Below the pieces are notes generated by a model. That model did no database searches, had not been told where the DNA came from, and was given only the letters and a program-made list of their open reading frames with translations. A stretch of DNA of 64,000 bases, from contig CM065326.1 of assembly GCA_033032175.1 (NCBI GenBank), positions 10,806,001 to 10,870,000 of the forward strand. The letters are read 5' to 3'. Of the stretch, positions 36,130-47,029 are shown piece by piece (positions within the stretch are counted from its first letter, which is position 1; each line of letters opens with the position of its first letter). A program made the position numbers and the translations under genes. This DNA comes from Saturnia japonica. Its lineage: Eukaryota > Arthropoda > Insecta > Lepidoptera > Saturniidae.

Positions 36130-36350
36130 ACAGCCCTGAGCCTTTACTCGTACTGTACCTGATGCCAGGCCACTTGGGGATTTACAATCCATCATCAGTC
36201 GTGGTTGCCGCGCCGGACTGCTCAAATGTCTTTACATGTAACATTCGAAGAACTTCGTGTTGTAGAATTTGTAGAAAGGAGGAGAACATACTGGCCGGAA
36301 GACTGTTCTACAGCTTCTGTACGGCAAAGATATGCCGTAAAGAAATTTTT
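36130..36350 (+). repeat. Interspersed repeat (family C), fragment
   Basis: Contains gcgccggactgctcaaatg, actggccggaagactgttct and acagcttctgtacgg, related to 25690-25830. It directly precedes a family B copy. Confidence 0.55.
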
Positions 36351-36359
36351 GTATAGCTA

Positions 36360-36570
36360 AGGTGGCAAACATTCATACGGCCTGTTTGAAGGTAAGGTAT
36401 TACTAGTGCTTTGCCGACCTTGAACCCTTCCCCAAGGAGCTCTGGAAACCGTACTGAAAGCAGGAACACAACACAAGGTTATCTGGCTGCGATCTTCTAA
36501 AGGGTGGAGGTATTCCACCAGTCGGACTGCCCCAAGCACAAGAAATCTCCATAGAGATTTATGTTCCCTA
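36360..36570 (+). repeat. Interspersed repeat (family B), copy 2
   Basis: Marks: tgccgaccttgaacccttcc, ccaaggagctctgg, aggttatctggctgcgatct, gggtggaggtattccacc, agtcggactgcccc and gaaatctcc. Ends about 90 bases from exon 5. Confidence 0.7.
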
Positions 36571-36655
36571 CCTCTCCTTTTATTTTGTACACTTTGGATA
36601 AAACACGTGGACATTAAATAAAAAGGAGAGGAAGGGAGAGATGTTGTCAATGTAC

Positions 36656-36853
36656 CTTAAGGTCTTTTTGCAGGTTTGCGAGACGACGCTGCAGCTCTTG
36701 GTGGTGAGCGGCGTCACCAACATCGCACGGCTCCAAGCTGGTCAGCTCTCCATTCCCGGAGACAGAGGTAGAGTTGGCCTCAGAATTCGCACGACACACC
36801 CAAACACAACGCCGCGCCGCTTCCACGCTCATCAGCACCGTGTGCTGTACCTC
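36656..36853 (-). CDS. NWD-like gene, exon 5 (helical linker)
   Basis: Acceptor ttttccag, donor CTTAAG|GTACAT, 198 nt, phase 0 both ends. It starts EVQHTVLMSVEAARRCVWVC and ends HHQELQRRLANLQKDLK. This is the helical segment before the NACHT domain in NWD proteins, usually ending L..L...i. It is followed by a 9.4-kb intron full of retroelements. Confidence 0.85.
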
Positions 36854-37499
36854 CTGGAAAATTTTACAATAATTAGACTGCACCAGAAAAATATTGTTCA
36901 AGGAATATCTAAGCGTAAGAGCTAAGGTAAAAAAGCTATCATCGTTTCCAGTAAAAAAGAATATTGTATCCATATCAATGTGTAGGAACTTGGTTGACAA
37001 TGGAAAAATATCACATTTGTTCAGGTATACCATATAATATATTCGTTTTTTCGTACTATTATTATATCATATAAAATGGGATCACAAACGCTACAAGGTT
37101 TGCCGTGGACAAAATATTCTAATCGTCCAATCAGAAATGAGAGCGCTCGTTCATGGTGCATGTCACCGCGCAACAGGTCCCCTTATAAAATAGTGCGTGT
37201 TTGGTTTGCGACGATAAGTTCGGTGAAGCTGTAAAAGCCGCAGCGGCTTCAGGGCCCCGACGACGGCGCTTGGGAGCAGCCCTGCTACAAATGCAATGCC
37301 ATGTGGGTGGTCTTCCCAGATTTGTCCTAGTTTGAAAAACGTCCGGACAGAGTTTTAAAAAGCGTACGGGTAAAACTTATAATTTGTTGATATCGCTATG
37401 ACAAAAAATAATTTATTGATGCCAAAAATAAATTATTTACTAATTGCTTTTCATTACTAAATAAACAGGTATGTATGAATTGATATTGTCAAACATTAC

Positions 37500-37860
37500 A
37501 AAATAAATCGAGAACTAGCTGTTTAAATGAATAAAAACACGGCCAAGTACGAGTCAGACTCGCACACCGAGTGTTCCGTAATTGTACCATGATTTCAGGT
37601 CCACTAAAAGTACCATATAGATTTTTCTTCCGTTTACGAGTGTTAAAATATACAGCATCTTTTGATTGCATTGATTTAGAAGTTTGATATTTTCACAGGT
37701 CCAAGGGATTGCCGACTTGAATATTTGTTATTAATTTCAACTTGATGCCTTCAGTCGTTCCCGAGAAACAGGGTCTTGACAGACAGACTGAGAGACAGAC
37801 GGACAATAAAGTGATCCTATAATATCCTTTTTTCCTTTTGAGGAACGGAACCCTAAAATA
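37500..37860 (+). repeat. Widespread lepidopteran repeat (GGCCAAGTACGAGTC type)
   Basis: Core cacggccaagtacgagtcag at 37537, gtgttccgtaattgtacc, then tcgttcccgagaaacag, agacagacggacaataaagt and gaggaacggaaccctaaa. From general knowledge this is one of the most frequent non-coding repeats in moth and butterfly genomes. Almost full length here. Confidence 0.75.
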
Positions 37861-38022
37861 AGTAAATAAATACGATTCTTTTGCGTGAAAACAATCTTTA
37901 ATAATATGTCCGGGGATTTTCAATTTATTGTCGGTGTCAATAATTTAGATGATGTTAGCCCTACCCTTATTCCACTTTTAATAAAGTGGAGTCATCATTT
38001 ATCAAACGGTTGTGATACTAAC

Positions 38023-38179
38023 TTGTTCTACCACGGTAGTGAGGTAAGCATCGCAGGCCTCTTGCGGCAGGGTACGAACTAACACGTTCAAAGCCTTCGC
38101 CATCTCCCTGCGCCAGCGAGCCGGAGCTCCACGAACCAGCCTGTAGCATGGTGGCGTCGTGCTAAAGTCGAGGTCATAC
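38023..38179 (-). CDS. NWD-like gene, exon 4
   Basis: Acceptor tttcacag, donor GAACAA|GTTAGT, 157 nt, phase 2 in and 0 out. Joined to exon 3 it gives LLNKWYDLDFSTTPPCYRLV, matching the family pattern L..WY.lD.NaVPP.YvL. The rest (WRREMAKALNVLVRTLP) is helical. Strong support for the family assignment. Confidence 0.9.
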
Positions 38180-38629
38180 CTGTGAAAATATTCAATTTGT
38201 ATGTTGGTCATTGGTTGATGCCCTACCCTTAATATATAACATCATCTCCCAGCGAGCAGGTTCCGCATAGTCACCTGGAGGTAGGAAATGATAAATGGAT
38301 ATGGACATAAATTGAAATACTAACATTTTTTTTAACTATATGACCTTGATTTTTCTTTTAAATTAATTGTAATATCACGTTCTGAGCTGAGCTGCTGGTT
38401 GCGTGTAGTATTGACTATTTATGAAAGTGGGGCAGACTGAAAACGAGTGCTATTTGGTGACGTTATACCACGCCCCATAGCATCAGCTGAGTCTGTCCCA
38501 TTGCCAAATTGTATATGTAGACTTAAGTTTCTTAATTTTAAACTTTTTTGGCAATAAAAAATATTATTATAATCGCTACCACCATACGCTAGGTGTAACT
38601 GTCAACATATGTACGCTTTAAGCGTGTCG

Positions 38630-38810
38630 CATCCTGGGACCAGCCGGTGTATATTCAGTAATCAATCGGCCATAATTTACATGGTGATAACTCCGACACA
38701 GTGACTCTCTTTTGATTTGTCGCGTTTCTGGATCCTGCCTTGTGGCTTGCAGCTGACAACGACAAGATGACAACGGTGAATATCGATGCATTTCCGATCT
38801 TTTAGTAGTC
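38630..38810 (+). repeat. Piece of the GGGATCAGCCGGT family
   Basis: tgggaccagccggtgtatat, ttcagtaatcaatcggcc, cagtgactctcttttg and tttgtcgcgtttctgg parallel 11012-11215. Sits in intron 3. Confidence 0.5.
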
Positions 38811-38899
38811 GCCGTTGTTTTTGGATTTTACTGTGATTAGCATCAGGTACAAATGTACAATGGAGAGACTTTAGCGTGCTACTGTGAAAAAAAACCGCC

Positions 38900-39160
38900 G
38901 TCAACATTTTAGGTGATGACAACCCTACTACTCAGGAATCTACAATTAATCCTCAATCGTTGCTGTCATAGCGGCCTACACAAATATCTCTTGTGTCTAA
39001 CCCGATGTCGTAAGAAGACCAGGACAAGTAGAATGACCAGGAGATGGTTCCACAGTTTCACGGTACGACAACGAAGTGACAAAGAGAAACTTTTAGTTCA
39101 TGTCGAAATGAGGTTACCGACTTTGTTGTGGAAAGGAGAGGAGGGAATTAGATTGAAAAG
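38900..39160 (+). repeat. Interspersed repeat (family C), copy 2
   Basis: cgttgctgtcatagcggcct, caaatatctcttgtgtc, gagatggttccacag, tttcacggtacgac and ggagaggagggaattagatt match 25690-25935 in order. The open frame across it is a shadow. Confidence 0.6.
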
Positions 39161-39264
39161 CTTGAATACTTACCATGATACTAATACAGAAGCAGAACAA
39201 TTTATACCGGCCTTATTTAAAGCATTTGTACAGTTTATTGTGTTAACAAATTATTTGTTCTCAC

Positions 39265-39415
39265 CATTTATTCAACAGGGCTCTATCGTTCTCATCCTCG
39301 GCAGCTTCCAGGGCTGCCTTGAAGTCTGCGCACTCCAGCGTGTGCGGCAGAAGCGGAGTACCAAGTCCTGAATTCAGGAACAAGACGGGAACCACTGCAC
39401 CCAGATTCGATTGAC
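39265..39415 (-). CDS. NWD-like gene, exon 3 (DUF4062-like region)
   Basis: Acceptor cttgctag, donor AAATG|GTGAGA, 151 nt, phase 1 in and 2 out. It encodes SNLGAVVPVLFLNSGLGTPL followed by LPHTLECADFKAALEAAEDE. This corresponds to the family segment S.GPNFV.LLGdkYGyrPLP; the LLG-KYG core is changed to FLNSGLG. The exon is followed in phase by the TGG Trp codon shared with exon 4. Confidence 0.9.
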
Positions 39416-40497
39416 CTAGCAAGTTGTTGATGTTAAAGAAAAAAATCATATAGTGGTTTAAGGCGCTACGCAAACGGATACACTTTTTGTTGCTGACACG
39501 GGCAACCGTCACAAGAAACCGTGAATTCTATATCCAGTATCGATAACCGGACATTGTCGTTGGTTGTTACTTATGGAAACTATTCAGCTCACGCACCGCA
39601 AAATATAAAATCAGACTGTAACGTATTTGGATGGTAGATAGTGACCCAATAATACAGGTACAGACAAAATAGTGGCATTGAAAAAAAAAAGCTGGTACCC
39701 TTAAGCAAATACTAAATATCAGGGGTTAGTACCGTCATCCGCCCCGGAAGACTATTTTTTGTTTAGGTTTGTCGGTGCCAAAATTTAGGAGCCTTATTCG
39801 GTCTTCCCGAATTTTCGTTTAGCTCCTTGGTGAACAAAACAACACTGTGAACGGCACTATTCGAAACTGAAAAGTGATAATATTGCGCAACAGGATAATG
39901 TTTACCTGCTATATGGTAAAAGATCCTCAAACCTGGTACTTGCACTGGCAACCTATTTGACCACCCACGCAGGCCTGGTGTCTGTGTGATGTGTGCGACA
40001 CAGGCGACTAATGTCACAATTATATGTAAATTTATTAATGTTGCTTGTGTCTTCAACTGACAACATTTAGTTTTAACATTTAGGTTGCTTACATCGAATA
40101 CTTTTTGTTTAACAATCCGTGTGTGTCAAGTGGAAGCATCTGTACCCAAACAGTTTCTACGTCTTGTAGAGGCTAATTTCATATTGATTGTAACAAAATA
40201 AAATGTTCAGTGGTTGCTTTTATCCATCACAAAACACAAAAGTGTCAACGTTTGCGCGGCGCCTTAGCAACCGAGGCGACAGTTGTTATGGTTGTTATAG
40301 GTATATCAACTTGGACACGTTTTTGCGTTCGTAGTAGTGTAATACAAACAGTGATTAAAACCGAAATAAACTAGTTTGCACTACTACGGGCCTCGCAATC
40401 TAACTACAAACGTACACTATACACTATCTACATGTAGACTACACCGTATACTGCTACAAATGCAAAAACGTCTGCAAGCTGTTTTAGCTGTACTCAC
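39416..40497. other. Intron 2: no recognised element
   Basis: Between exons 2 and 3. AT-rich; a short GC patch at 40250-40275 contains ggcgccttagcaac, a near match to an RFX X-box, but lies inside the gene. The open frames at 39763-40056 lack support. Confidence 0.4.
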
Positions 40498-40665
40498 GTG
40501 TTATTTCAGCTACACAGAGAACTGGGAAACGATGATCTCGCTGCTGCTCAAGAGGAGATCGCCAATGAAGGTCAGAGACATGAACGCGCCAGCCTCTCCT
40601 CCTGGCTTGCACGCGAAGTCTCGCAGCTGCACCGTACTGCAAGGCGCCCTTCTCCGCGCAACAGT
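40498..40665 (-). CDS. NWD-like gene, exon 2 (DUF4062-like region)
   Basis: Acceptor ttatcag, donor ACAC|GTGAGT, 168 nt, phases 1 in and 1 out. The peptide starts DCCAEKGALQYGAAARLR and continues with RRRGWRVHVSDLHWR. It lines up with the NWD pattern AERNAL...yP.Lr.yC.e.G..fqVVDMRWG, but the conserved RWG is HWR. The plus-strand reading of this exon is also open and misleading. Confidence 0.85.
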
Positions 40666-41071
40666 CTGATAATTGTTGTATTATGTATCATGGCAGAGTG
40701 TGTCATATGCATTCCGGTAGCCACAATTGAAAACTTGAGAGTGGTAGTAGTTTGCTAGCCAAGTAGACATTAAAAAATGACCGAGAAGAGGTATTTTACC
40801 CCGTATTGGGGTTTTTACAGATTGATATTTTTTTTTCAAACCCTAAATGATCTCTCATTGTCCTTTATTTTATCTATAACAAAATATACCTCAAGAGATT
40901 GTTTATGTGGAACCACCAGTTACATTAGAAAAAATATTTTTGCATTTCATAGCCTATTTACTGAGGAAGGTTATATGTTAAATAAATCGAATAAATTTAT
41001 CACGGGTGAAACCGTGGGGCAAGGGTAGTAAATAACCTTTAATAAAATATTACCATTGATTAGTCCATTAC

Positions 41072-41260
41072 CTTGTGAATCCGCAGCGCATACGTATATT
41101 AACATCGCTCTACGCCTTCTAGACTTCAGGCCGGGCAACCTGCCCAGCAGGCAGGTTTTGAGTTCTTCCGACAACGAAGCCACGTTGCTAGGCATCGGTG
41201 GGCCCTCAACATCTTCCCTTGGAGACGCGCAAGCCACCGGCGATGATAAAGAAATCGAAT
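41072..41260 (-). CDS. NWD-like gene, exon 1 (N-terminal; possible start codon inside)
   Basis: Acceptor cgacag, donor CAAG|GTAATG, 189 nt. It encodes a Ser/Pro-rich start, then SEELKTCLLGRLPGLKSRRR and MLIYVCAADS. Known NWD proteins have a short helix, then PPL-S-IVR, then VFVSSTFTDT here; position and pattern match but the SSTF-D signature is gone. An in-frame ATG at 41193-41195 lies 12 residues before the helix and could be the start, though its context is weak and the coding-like sequence before it favours an upstream exon. Confidence 0.8.
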
Positions 41261-41339
41261 CTGTCGATAAACAATAATTTTGAGAGATAGAAATGGATTT
41301 ATCTCTATTTGGGGCAACCCGACTGGTGAAATACCGCTG

Positions 41340-41735
41340 ACGACAAATGGCGCGTGTATGTGTGCACCAATCGCCAACGATAAACGCATGTGTGAATCAA
41401 TCGCCAATGACGGACGTATGTGTAAAACAATCGTCAATGACGGATGTATACGAAACTCAATAACGGATGTCTGGGTGAACCGATCGTCAATGACAGACGC
41501 AAGTGTGAATCAATCATCAATAACGGACGTATGTATGAAACAATCGTCAATGACAGATGTAAGTGTAAATCAAACTTAATAAAGAATCTATGGGTGAATC
41601 AATCGTCAATGACAGATGTATGTGTGAACCAATCGTCAACGGCGTCGGTACTACTTGTGAACCAATCCTCAATGCCGTATGTACCTAAGTGTACACCAAT
41701 CGTCAATAACGGACGTATGAGTGAACGGGCCGTAA
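41340..41735. repeat. 30-bp minisatellite, about 13 degenerate units
   Basis: Units of the type caatcgtcaatgacggacgt plus atgtgtgaa. The caatcg/caataac phase recurs at 41368, 41398, 41428 and 41458, a 30-base step, then with small shifts to 41735. Because 30 is a multiple of three, the array stays open in the plus frame and produces a false repetitive ORF. It starts 80 bases upstream of exon 1. Confidence 0.85.
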
Positions 41736-41779
41736 TGATGACGGTTGGTCTTTTATTTACGAAGAATAGTTTTTATTTT

Positions 41780-42140
41780 TAAACTAGCTGTATCCGTGGC
41801 TTCGCTCACGTGGACTACAGAATCTTGAAAGGTCTTTTTAATGCCCATAATTATGTAGTACATCAATTTGCTATATCTCTTATGATTTAACCAGCATAAG
41901 CCATTTAAGCGCCCGAATTGATTCACCATGAGCAGTTTTTTTTAATTTGTGCGGAACCCTAATTTTTTTTCTAAAATAAAAATAGCCTAAGTTACTTCCT
42001 ATATCATCAGCTATCTATTACTGAAAGTCCCGTCAAAATCGCTCCAACCGTTTCGGAGTTTACGCGGAACAAACAGACAGGCAGCCAGACAGACAAAAAT
42101 TTAAAAAAATGGGCGTTTTGTTATAGGTATCGTATATACT
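41780..42140 (-). repeat. RTE-like 3' fragment
   Basis: Starts aaactagctgtatccgtggc (minus-strand tail of the GC-GGGCACAGCTAGT type) and holds aagcgcccgaattgattca and accgtttcggagtttacgc, then a cagacaggcagccagacaga run. Several similar tails occur: near 21030, 49790, 54395, 61960 and 63190. Confidence 0.6.
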
Positions 42141-42319
42141 TTCATATGCATTCAGCAAAAAACTGATATTTTAACATTACAAACAGACACTTCAATTTTG
42201 TTAATTGTTTAGAAGTATAGTTTGAATTTTTAAATGGGCTTTTTAAACTCCTAAACATGTTTACGCATTAACAAGTGGTGTAAAAAGATTCATCTGTTTG
42301 GTTTCGGAAATTACTTTAA

Positions 42320-42600
42320 TTTTGGTAGTCTCTTCGGAGATTTCACACTACCTGGGACAGCCCGGCTGTTTTGTTTACTGCCCAAATAACCTTGTTTTGT
42401 GTGCCTGTTCCGAGTATGGTTTCCAGAGCTCATTGGAGAAGTAGAGTTCAAGGTCGGTGAGTACTTCTACTGGTGTACCTCTGATGTTATAAGCGTCCAT
42501 ACTGTCCATAGTCTACGGTAGGTAACCGTTTACCATCAGGCGGGTCGTACGCTTCTTTGCCAACTTTCTTGTACCTGTTAAAAATAGATTATACGACTTT
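42320..42600 (-). repeat. Interspersed repeat (family B), copy 3, inverted
   Basis: ggagatttcacactacctgg, gacagcccggctg, ccaaataaccttgtttt, tttccagagctcattgg, ggtaaccgtttaccatcagg read as the reverse complement of 21140-21390. Confidence 0.7.
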
Positions 42601-43590
42601 TCTTTTAGAAAAAGAATTAGGGTTCTGCGCAACAAAAAAATTATTACGAAAATCCTTAAAAGATACAAATTAATGTAGTACATTATTGTGGATCATAAAA
42701 AGATATACAAAAAAGTCAGCAAGAGCATATTTATGTCTTATCTTTTATGGATCACCCACTTTAGGGTTGAGCCCGGTTATTTAAATAAATAAAAGTTCTT
42801 GTTCAATAAATCAGTATTATTATTTCACTCAATTACAAGTTATATAATTATTACATTAAATATCAACATTCTTAGGTGCGTCTACGTGGACGTCTCCAAT
42901 CAGACTGTCTTGGGTTTCGTTAATGTGGAACGGGAAAATGATGACTGACACAAGTGTCAGTGACACCTACCCATCCATGACGTGCACTTTATAGATGAGC
43001 ACGAGTGAGTCCCTACACCATTCCCCTTCCTAAAAAAAATAATAATCAAAAAATAACAAAGATGCTTAAATAAAAAAAAAAAATGAAAACCACGAGTAAG
43101 CGTACTGGTATCTTCGTTCCTGGTGTCCATGTCAATGGACATAACTTATCAATTTTTATAATTTGAAACTTAGGTAATAAAAATTAAATATAAATATTTA
43201 AGTATACTGGGCTCTTATCTAGGAATTATGTTTTAATTATAACACGATTGTTCTATAAGTGGGTAAATCATAATATCAATTTAAGTACTGACGTTCAGCA
43301 TGAATAAACGCAAAACAAATAAGTCTCCAGATTCCTTTTATTTTTTCTTGAAATTAAGCGCTTTTTTGTTCCAATTATTTATTTCCTCGTAGGATAAATG
43401 AATATTATGGGCTACATTGATACGTAAACACAAATCTATTCAATATTGTTCTAGAAATATGCAATTAAAGATGTGTCCATTTCAGTGGACAACAGGTCTC
43501 TATAGTCGACAAATCAGTATCCAAATAATATAAAAACAATTTTGATAAATGCATTATGATTTTGTTTTGTTTTAGGTTTTGATATTTCAA
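42600..43590. other. Intronic sequence with repeat traces
   Basis: A short piece at 42966-43015 (acctacccatccatgacgtg, tttatagatgagcac) recurs at 54266-54320. The stretch at 43440-43600 resembles the family of 60-420. A small open frame at 42879-42951 is discussed under rejected items. No gene seen. Confidence 0.4.
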
Positions 43591-44450
43591 AAAGTCAGTA
43601 TATAAAACGCCTACTCGATATACTAGAAATCAAACAAACATGAAAGGCAAACCAGACCCAAGGGGCGTAAAAATATTTATGGTGATTTGATGTAAAAGTG
43701 GAATAGTTTACGAAGTCATTATTTATCAAAGTTCAATTATAGATCAAAATCAAAATAATTTTTATTCAATTTAAGTCCTAAGAAGGCACTTATGAACGTC
43801 AAAAAACAATGCCGGTTCGGAAGATCTAGACAAAAATGAGGTTTTGAAATATCATGGTGCATCTGCAGCTTATCGCATTTACTATCTAGAAAAATAAATA
43901 AGCCTGGTTACCTTTTTCCCAAATCTGTACCTGATTATTACTTTTTTTTATAGCTTTTTTGAACTATGAGATTTTCGTGAAATAGAAATATATGCTGGTG
44001 GTACGATCAGAGTAAATAGATTATAAATAAATTATAAAATTCCGCTAATAACGGACAACGAGGGGTTCAAAAAAGAAAGAAGGTACACTGATCAATTTAC
44101 AAACAGTAGCAAAGATGTGATTGTCATAAAGCGGATGGACAACAAGGGTGTAGTTCTTGCTTCGAATTTTACTGGAATCGAAGACCACGATGAGGACAGG
44201 TAGAATAAGTACCCAAGCAATAATTATATGAATTCCTTGCCGGGAGCTTGTGCGTTTGTATAACAATGGATGGGCAGCGTGGATAAATTCTAAATAAGGA
44301 TGTTCTAGATTTGTTGCAATTCAGAGAGCAAGTCGCTGAGACTCCATTAAAAATGGAACCGCCACTTATTTCTAGAAAAAGTCGGATCCCAATAGTCTGG
44401 CAAATACCCCAAAGAGTACAATAAAGCGACGACCTTGCTACGATGCTAAA
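43590..44450 (+). pseudogene. Decayed piggyBac-type transposase
   Basis: Plus strand pieces match the piggyBac transposase pattern: MKGKPDPRGVKIFMV near 43640 (family KGKP...G.K...L), then KSGIVYEVIIYQ, and at 44070-44170 YTDQFTNSSKDVIVIKRMDN, KGVVLASNFTGIEDHDEDR, followed by fragments like the NG.MGGVD segment. Many stops and frame changes; no inverted ends found. An old relic in the 5' intron. Confidence 0.6.
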
Positions 44451-45018
44451 ATTAGGCCAGCAAGTGAATTTCGGTATGATAGTGTAGATGATTTGTCTGA
44501 GAGATAAAAAAAGGAAGCCACAAAATGTAAAAAGCCAGAATTTGAAAGAAAAACACTTGTGTACTATTTGAAATGCGAAATAAAAAATTTGCGCTTACAA
44601 AAATTACTTTTTTTTTGTTTATTGTGAAGAAATAATTGTATAATCTAATAAATATTGATATTAACAACGTTTGTATTTTATTCAAAAAGTTTGAATTACG
44701 ACATTTAAACCGTATTATGAATTAATAATAAATAAATAAAAATGATATGTACGCAACTAAAAAATCTATGAAAAGCTACACTGAAGACCTGTTGTTCATG
44801 TGAATGGATATGCAATATTATAAAAAACTATAAAAAGAAAAACATTTTTTTACATATATTTATTATTTAGAATTTTAGACCCTAAATAATCAGAAAACTT
44901 ATGTAAATATAAATTCAGGTCCGAAGGGGTTCAATTAAATTAATAGTAATATGTATTAACAAATTGGTTCATTCAATGATATAATGAAATTTTAATTATA
45001 CTGTCCACTCTTATGCAT

Positions 45019-45165
45019 TTATTGTATAACGCGTACCGTGACATCCGATACCTTATGCTTCGCTAGATGAATACTGAGTGCTGCAGCGGTGGCGGGCTGT
45101 TGCTGTACAGTCTGGACCCGTACCACAGTTGCGTTCGTAGTGGCCGAGATTTTTTCTCGGCGAAG
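45019..45165 (-). other. Open frame after the TAG of the small membrane ORF
   Basis: 48 codons in phase with the ORF above, beginning with LRREKISATTNATVVRVQTV and rich in Ala/Gln/Thr. It ends TAA inside an AATAAA. Either the TAG is a late mutation, it is read through, or the openness is chance. Confidence 0.4.
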
Positions 45166-45342
45166 CTAACTTTTCACGCGGCAGTGCCATAGTAATCGTA
45201 TGCCATATAATAAGACGCCAATTACGATCATTGCCATAACCGTGTGTACGATGCCCATTGAATTAATTTTCTGGCTCAAATCCCTAATGTTCACTTGAGC
45301 CTGTGCCACTGCGGTGTTATCCTTAGATTGGTATCCTCCCAT
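45166..45342 (-). CDS. Small ORF: myristoylation-type start and one membrane segment (58 aa)
   Basis: Minus-strand ATG at 45342 in a good context (ataATGG), TAG at 45166-45168. Starts MGGYQSKDNTAVAQAQ, has a hydrophobic stretch GIVHTVMAMIVIGVLLYGI at about residues 30-48 and a basic end. The same frame stays open past the TAG for 48 codons to a TAA at 45019-45021 that overlaps an AATAAA. M-G-G-x-x-S is a plausible N-myristoylation start. Function unknown; it could be a small gene of a mobile element or endogenised virus-like sequence, or a small host gene. Not in the exon chain of the NWD-like gene. Confidence 0.5.
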   Translation of the reverse strand: MGGYQSKDNTAVAQAQVNIRDLSQKINSMGIVHTVMAMIVIGVLLYGIRLLWHCRVKS

Positions 45343-47029
45343 TATTATATTAAAGTAACTAAAATAATCTCTTGCTACGCTTACTGACGATATGTCCTAC
45401 TTCCTACTACTATAATAAATGTGAAAGTGTGTATTTTTTTGATATTTGGATGTTTAGATGTTTGGATGTTTGTTACTCAATCACGCGAAAACGGCTAAAC
45501 AAATTTGGATGAAATTTAGCAGACAGATAGTCTATGACCTGGAAAAACACATGGGGTACTTTTTATCCCGTTAACAGTTATAGCTTAACCAGTGTTATCC
45601 TAAAAATATAATAAATGTGAAAGTTTCTATGTTTTTTACTCAGTCACGCGAAAACGACAGAACGGATTTGAATGAAATTTAGCACGCAGATAGTCTATGA
45701 CCTGGAAAAACACATAGGGTACTTTTTATCCCGTTAACAGTTATAGCTTAACCAGTGTTATCCTAAAAATATAATAAATGTGAAAGTTTCTATGTTTTTT
45801 ACTCAGTCACGCGAAAACGACTGAACGGATTTGAATGAAATTTAGCACGCAGATAGTCTATGACCTGGAAAAACACATAGGGTACTTTTTATCCCGTTAA
45901 CAGTTATAGCTTAACCAGTGTTATCCTAAAAATATAATAAATGTGAAAGTTTCTATGTTTTTTACTCAGTCACGCGAAAACGACTGAACGGATTTGAATG
46001 AAATTTAGCACGCAGATAGTCTATGACCTGGAAAAACACATGGGGTACTTTTTATCCCGTTAACAGTTATAGCTTAACCAGTGTTATCCTAAAAATATAA
46101 TAAATGTGAAAGTTTCTATGTTTTTTACTCAGTCACGCGAAAACGACAGAACGGATTTGAATGAAATTTAGCACGCAGATAGTCAATGACCTGGAATAAT
46201 ACATAGGGTACCTTTTATCTCAGTAACAGTTTTAGCTTAATCAGTGTTATCCTACACATATAATAAATGTGAAAGTTCGTATGTTAGTTACTCAATCACA
46301 TAAAAACTACTGAACGGTTTTGGATGAAATTTAGCACACAGATAGTCTATAATCTGGAAAAACACATGGGGTACTTTTTATCCCGTTAACAGTTATAGCT
46401 TAACCAGTGTTATCCTAAAAATATAATAAATGTGAAAGTTTCTATGTTTTTTACTCAGTCACGCGAAAACGACAGAACGGATTTGAATGAAATTTAGCAC
46501 GCAGATAGTCTATGACCTGGAAAAACACATAGGGTACTTTTTATCCCGTTAACAGTTATAGCTTAACCAGTGTTATCCTAAAAATATAATAAATGTGAAA
46601 GTTTCTATGTTTTTTACTCAGTCACGCGAAAACGACTGAACGGATTTGAATGAAATTTAGCACGCAGATAGTCTATGACCTGGAAAAACACATGGGGTAC
46701 TTTTTATCCCGTTAACAGTTATAGCTTAACCAGTGTTATCCTAAAAATATAATAAATGTGAAAGTTTCTATGTTTTTTACTCAGTCACGCGAAAACGACA
46801 GAACGGATTTGAATGAAATTTAGCACGCAGATAGTCTATGACCTGGAATAATACATAGGGTACCTTTTATCTCAGTAACAGTTTTAGCTTAATCAGTGTT
46901 ATCCTACACATATAATAAATGTGAAAGTTCGTATGTTAGTTACTCAATCACAAAAACTACTGAACGGTTTTGGATGAAATTTAGCACACAGATAGTCTAT
47001 GACCGGAAAAACACATAGGGTACTTTTTA

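Noticed and set aside
40258..40271. RFX X-box-like site (GGCGCC TT AGCAAC).
   Set aside because: It has one mismatch to the usual first half-site and lies inside an intron between exons 2 and 3, so a promoter role is not supported.
40498..41280. Apparent plus-strand gene end with open frames LHRELGNDDLAAAQEEIANE and a C-terminus DDKEIESVDKQ at 41277.
   Set aside because: The minus strand of the same bases gives two exons that match the NWD N-terminal pattern, with consensus splice sites and agreeing phases. The plus frames are shadows of these exons.
41280..41782. Repetitive plus-strand proteins of about 100 aa with VNQSSMTDV-type repeats.
   Set aside because: They are translations of the 30-bp minisatellite; the length of the unit keeps the frame open.
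42879..42951. Possible last exon on the plus strand: acceptor-like cttag, then CVYVDVSNQTVLGFVNVERE and a TGA, with AATAAA at about 43068.
   Set aside because: No upstream plus-strand exon was found, the acceptor has a poor pyrimidine tract, and the sequence just after the stop is a repeat also present at 54266. Left as unproven.
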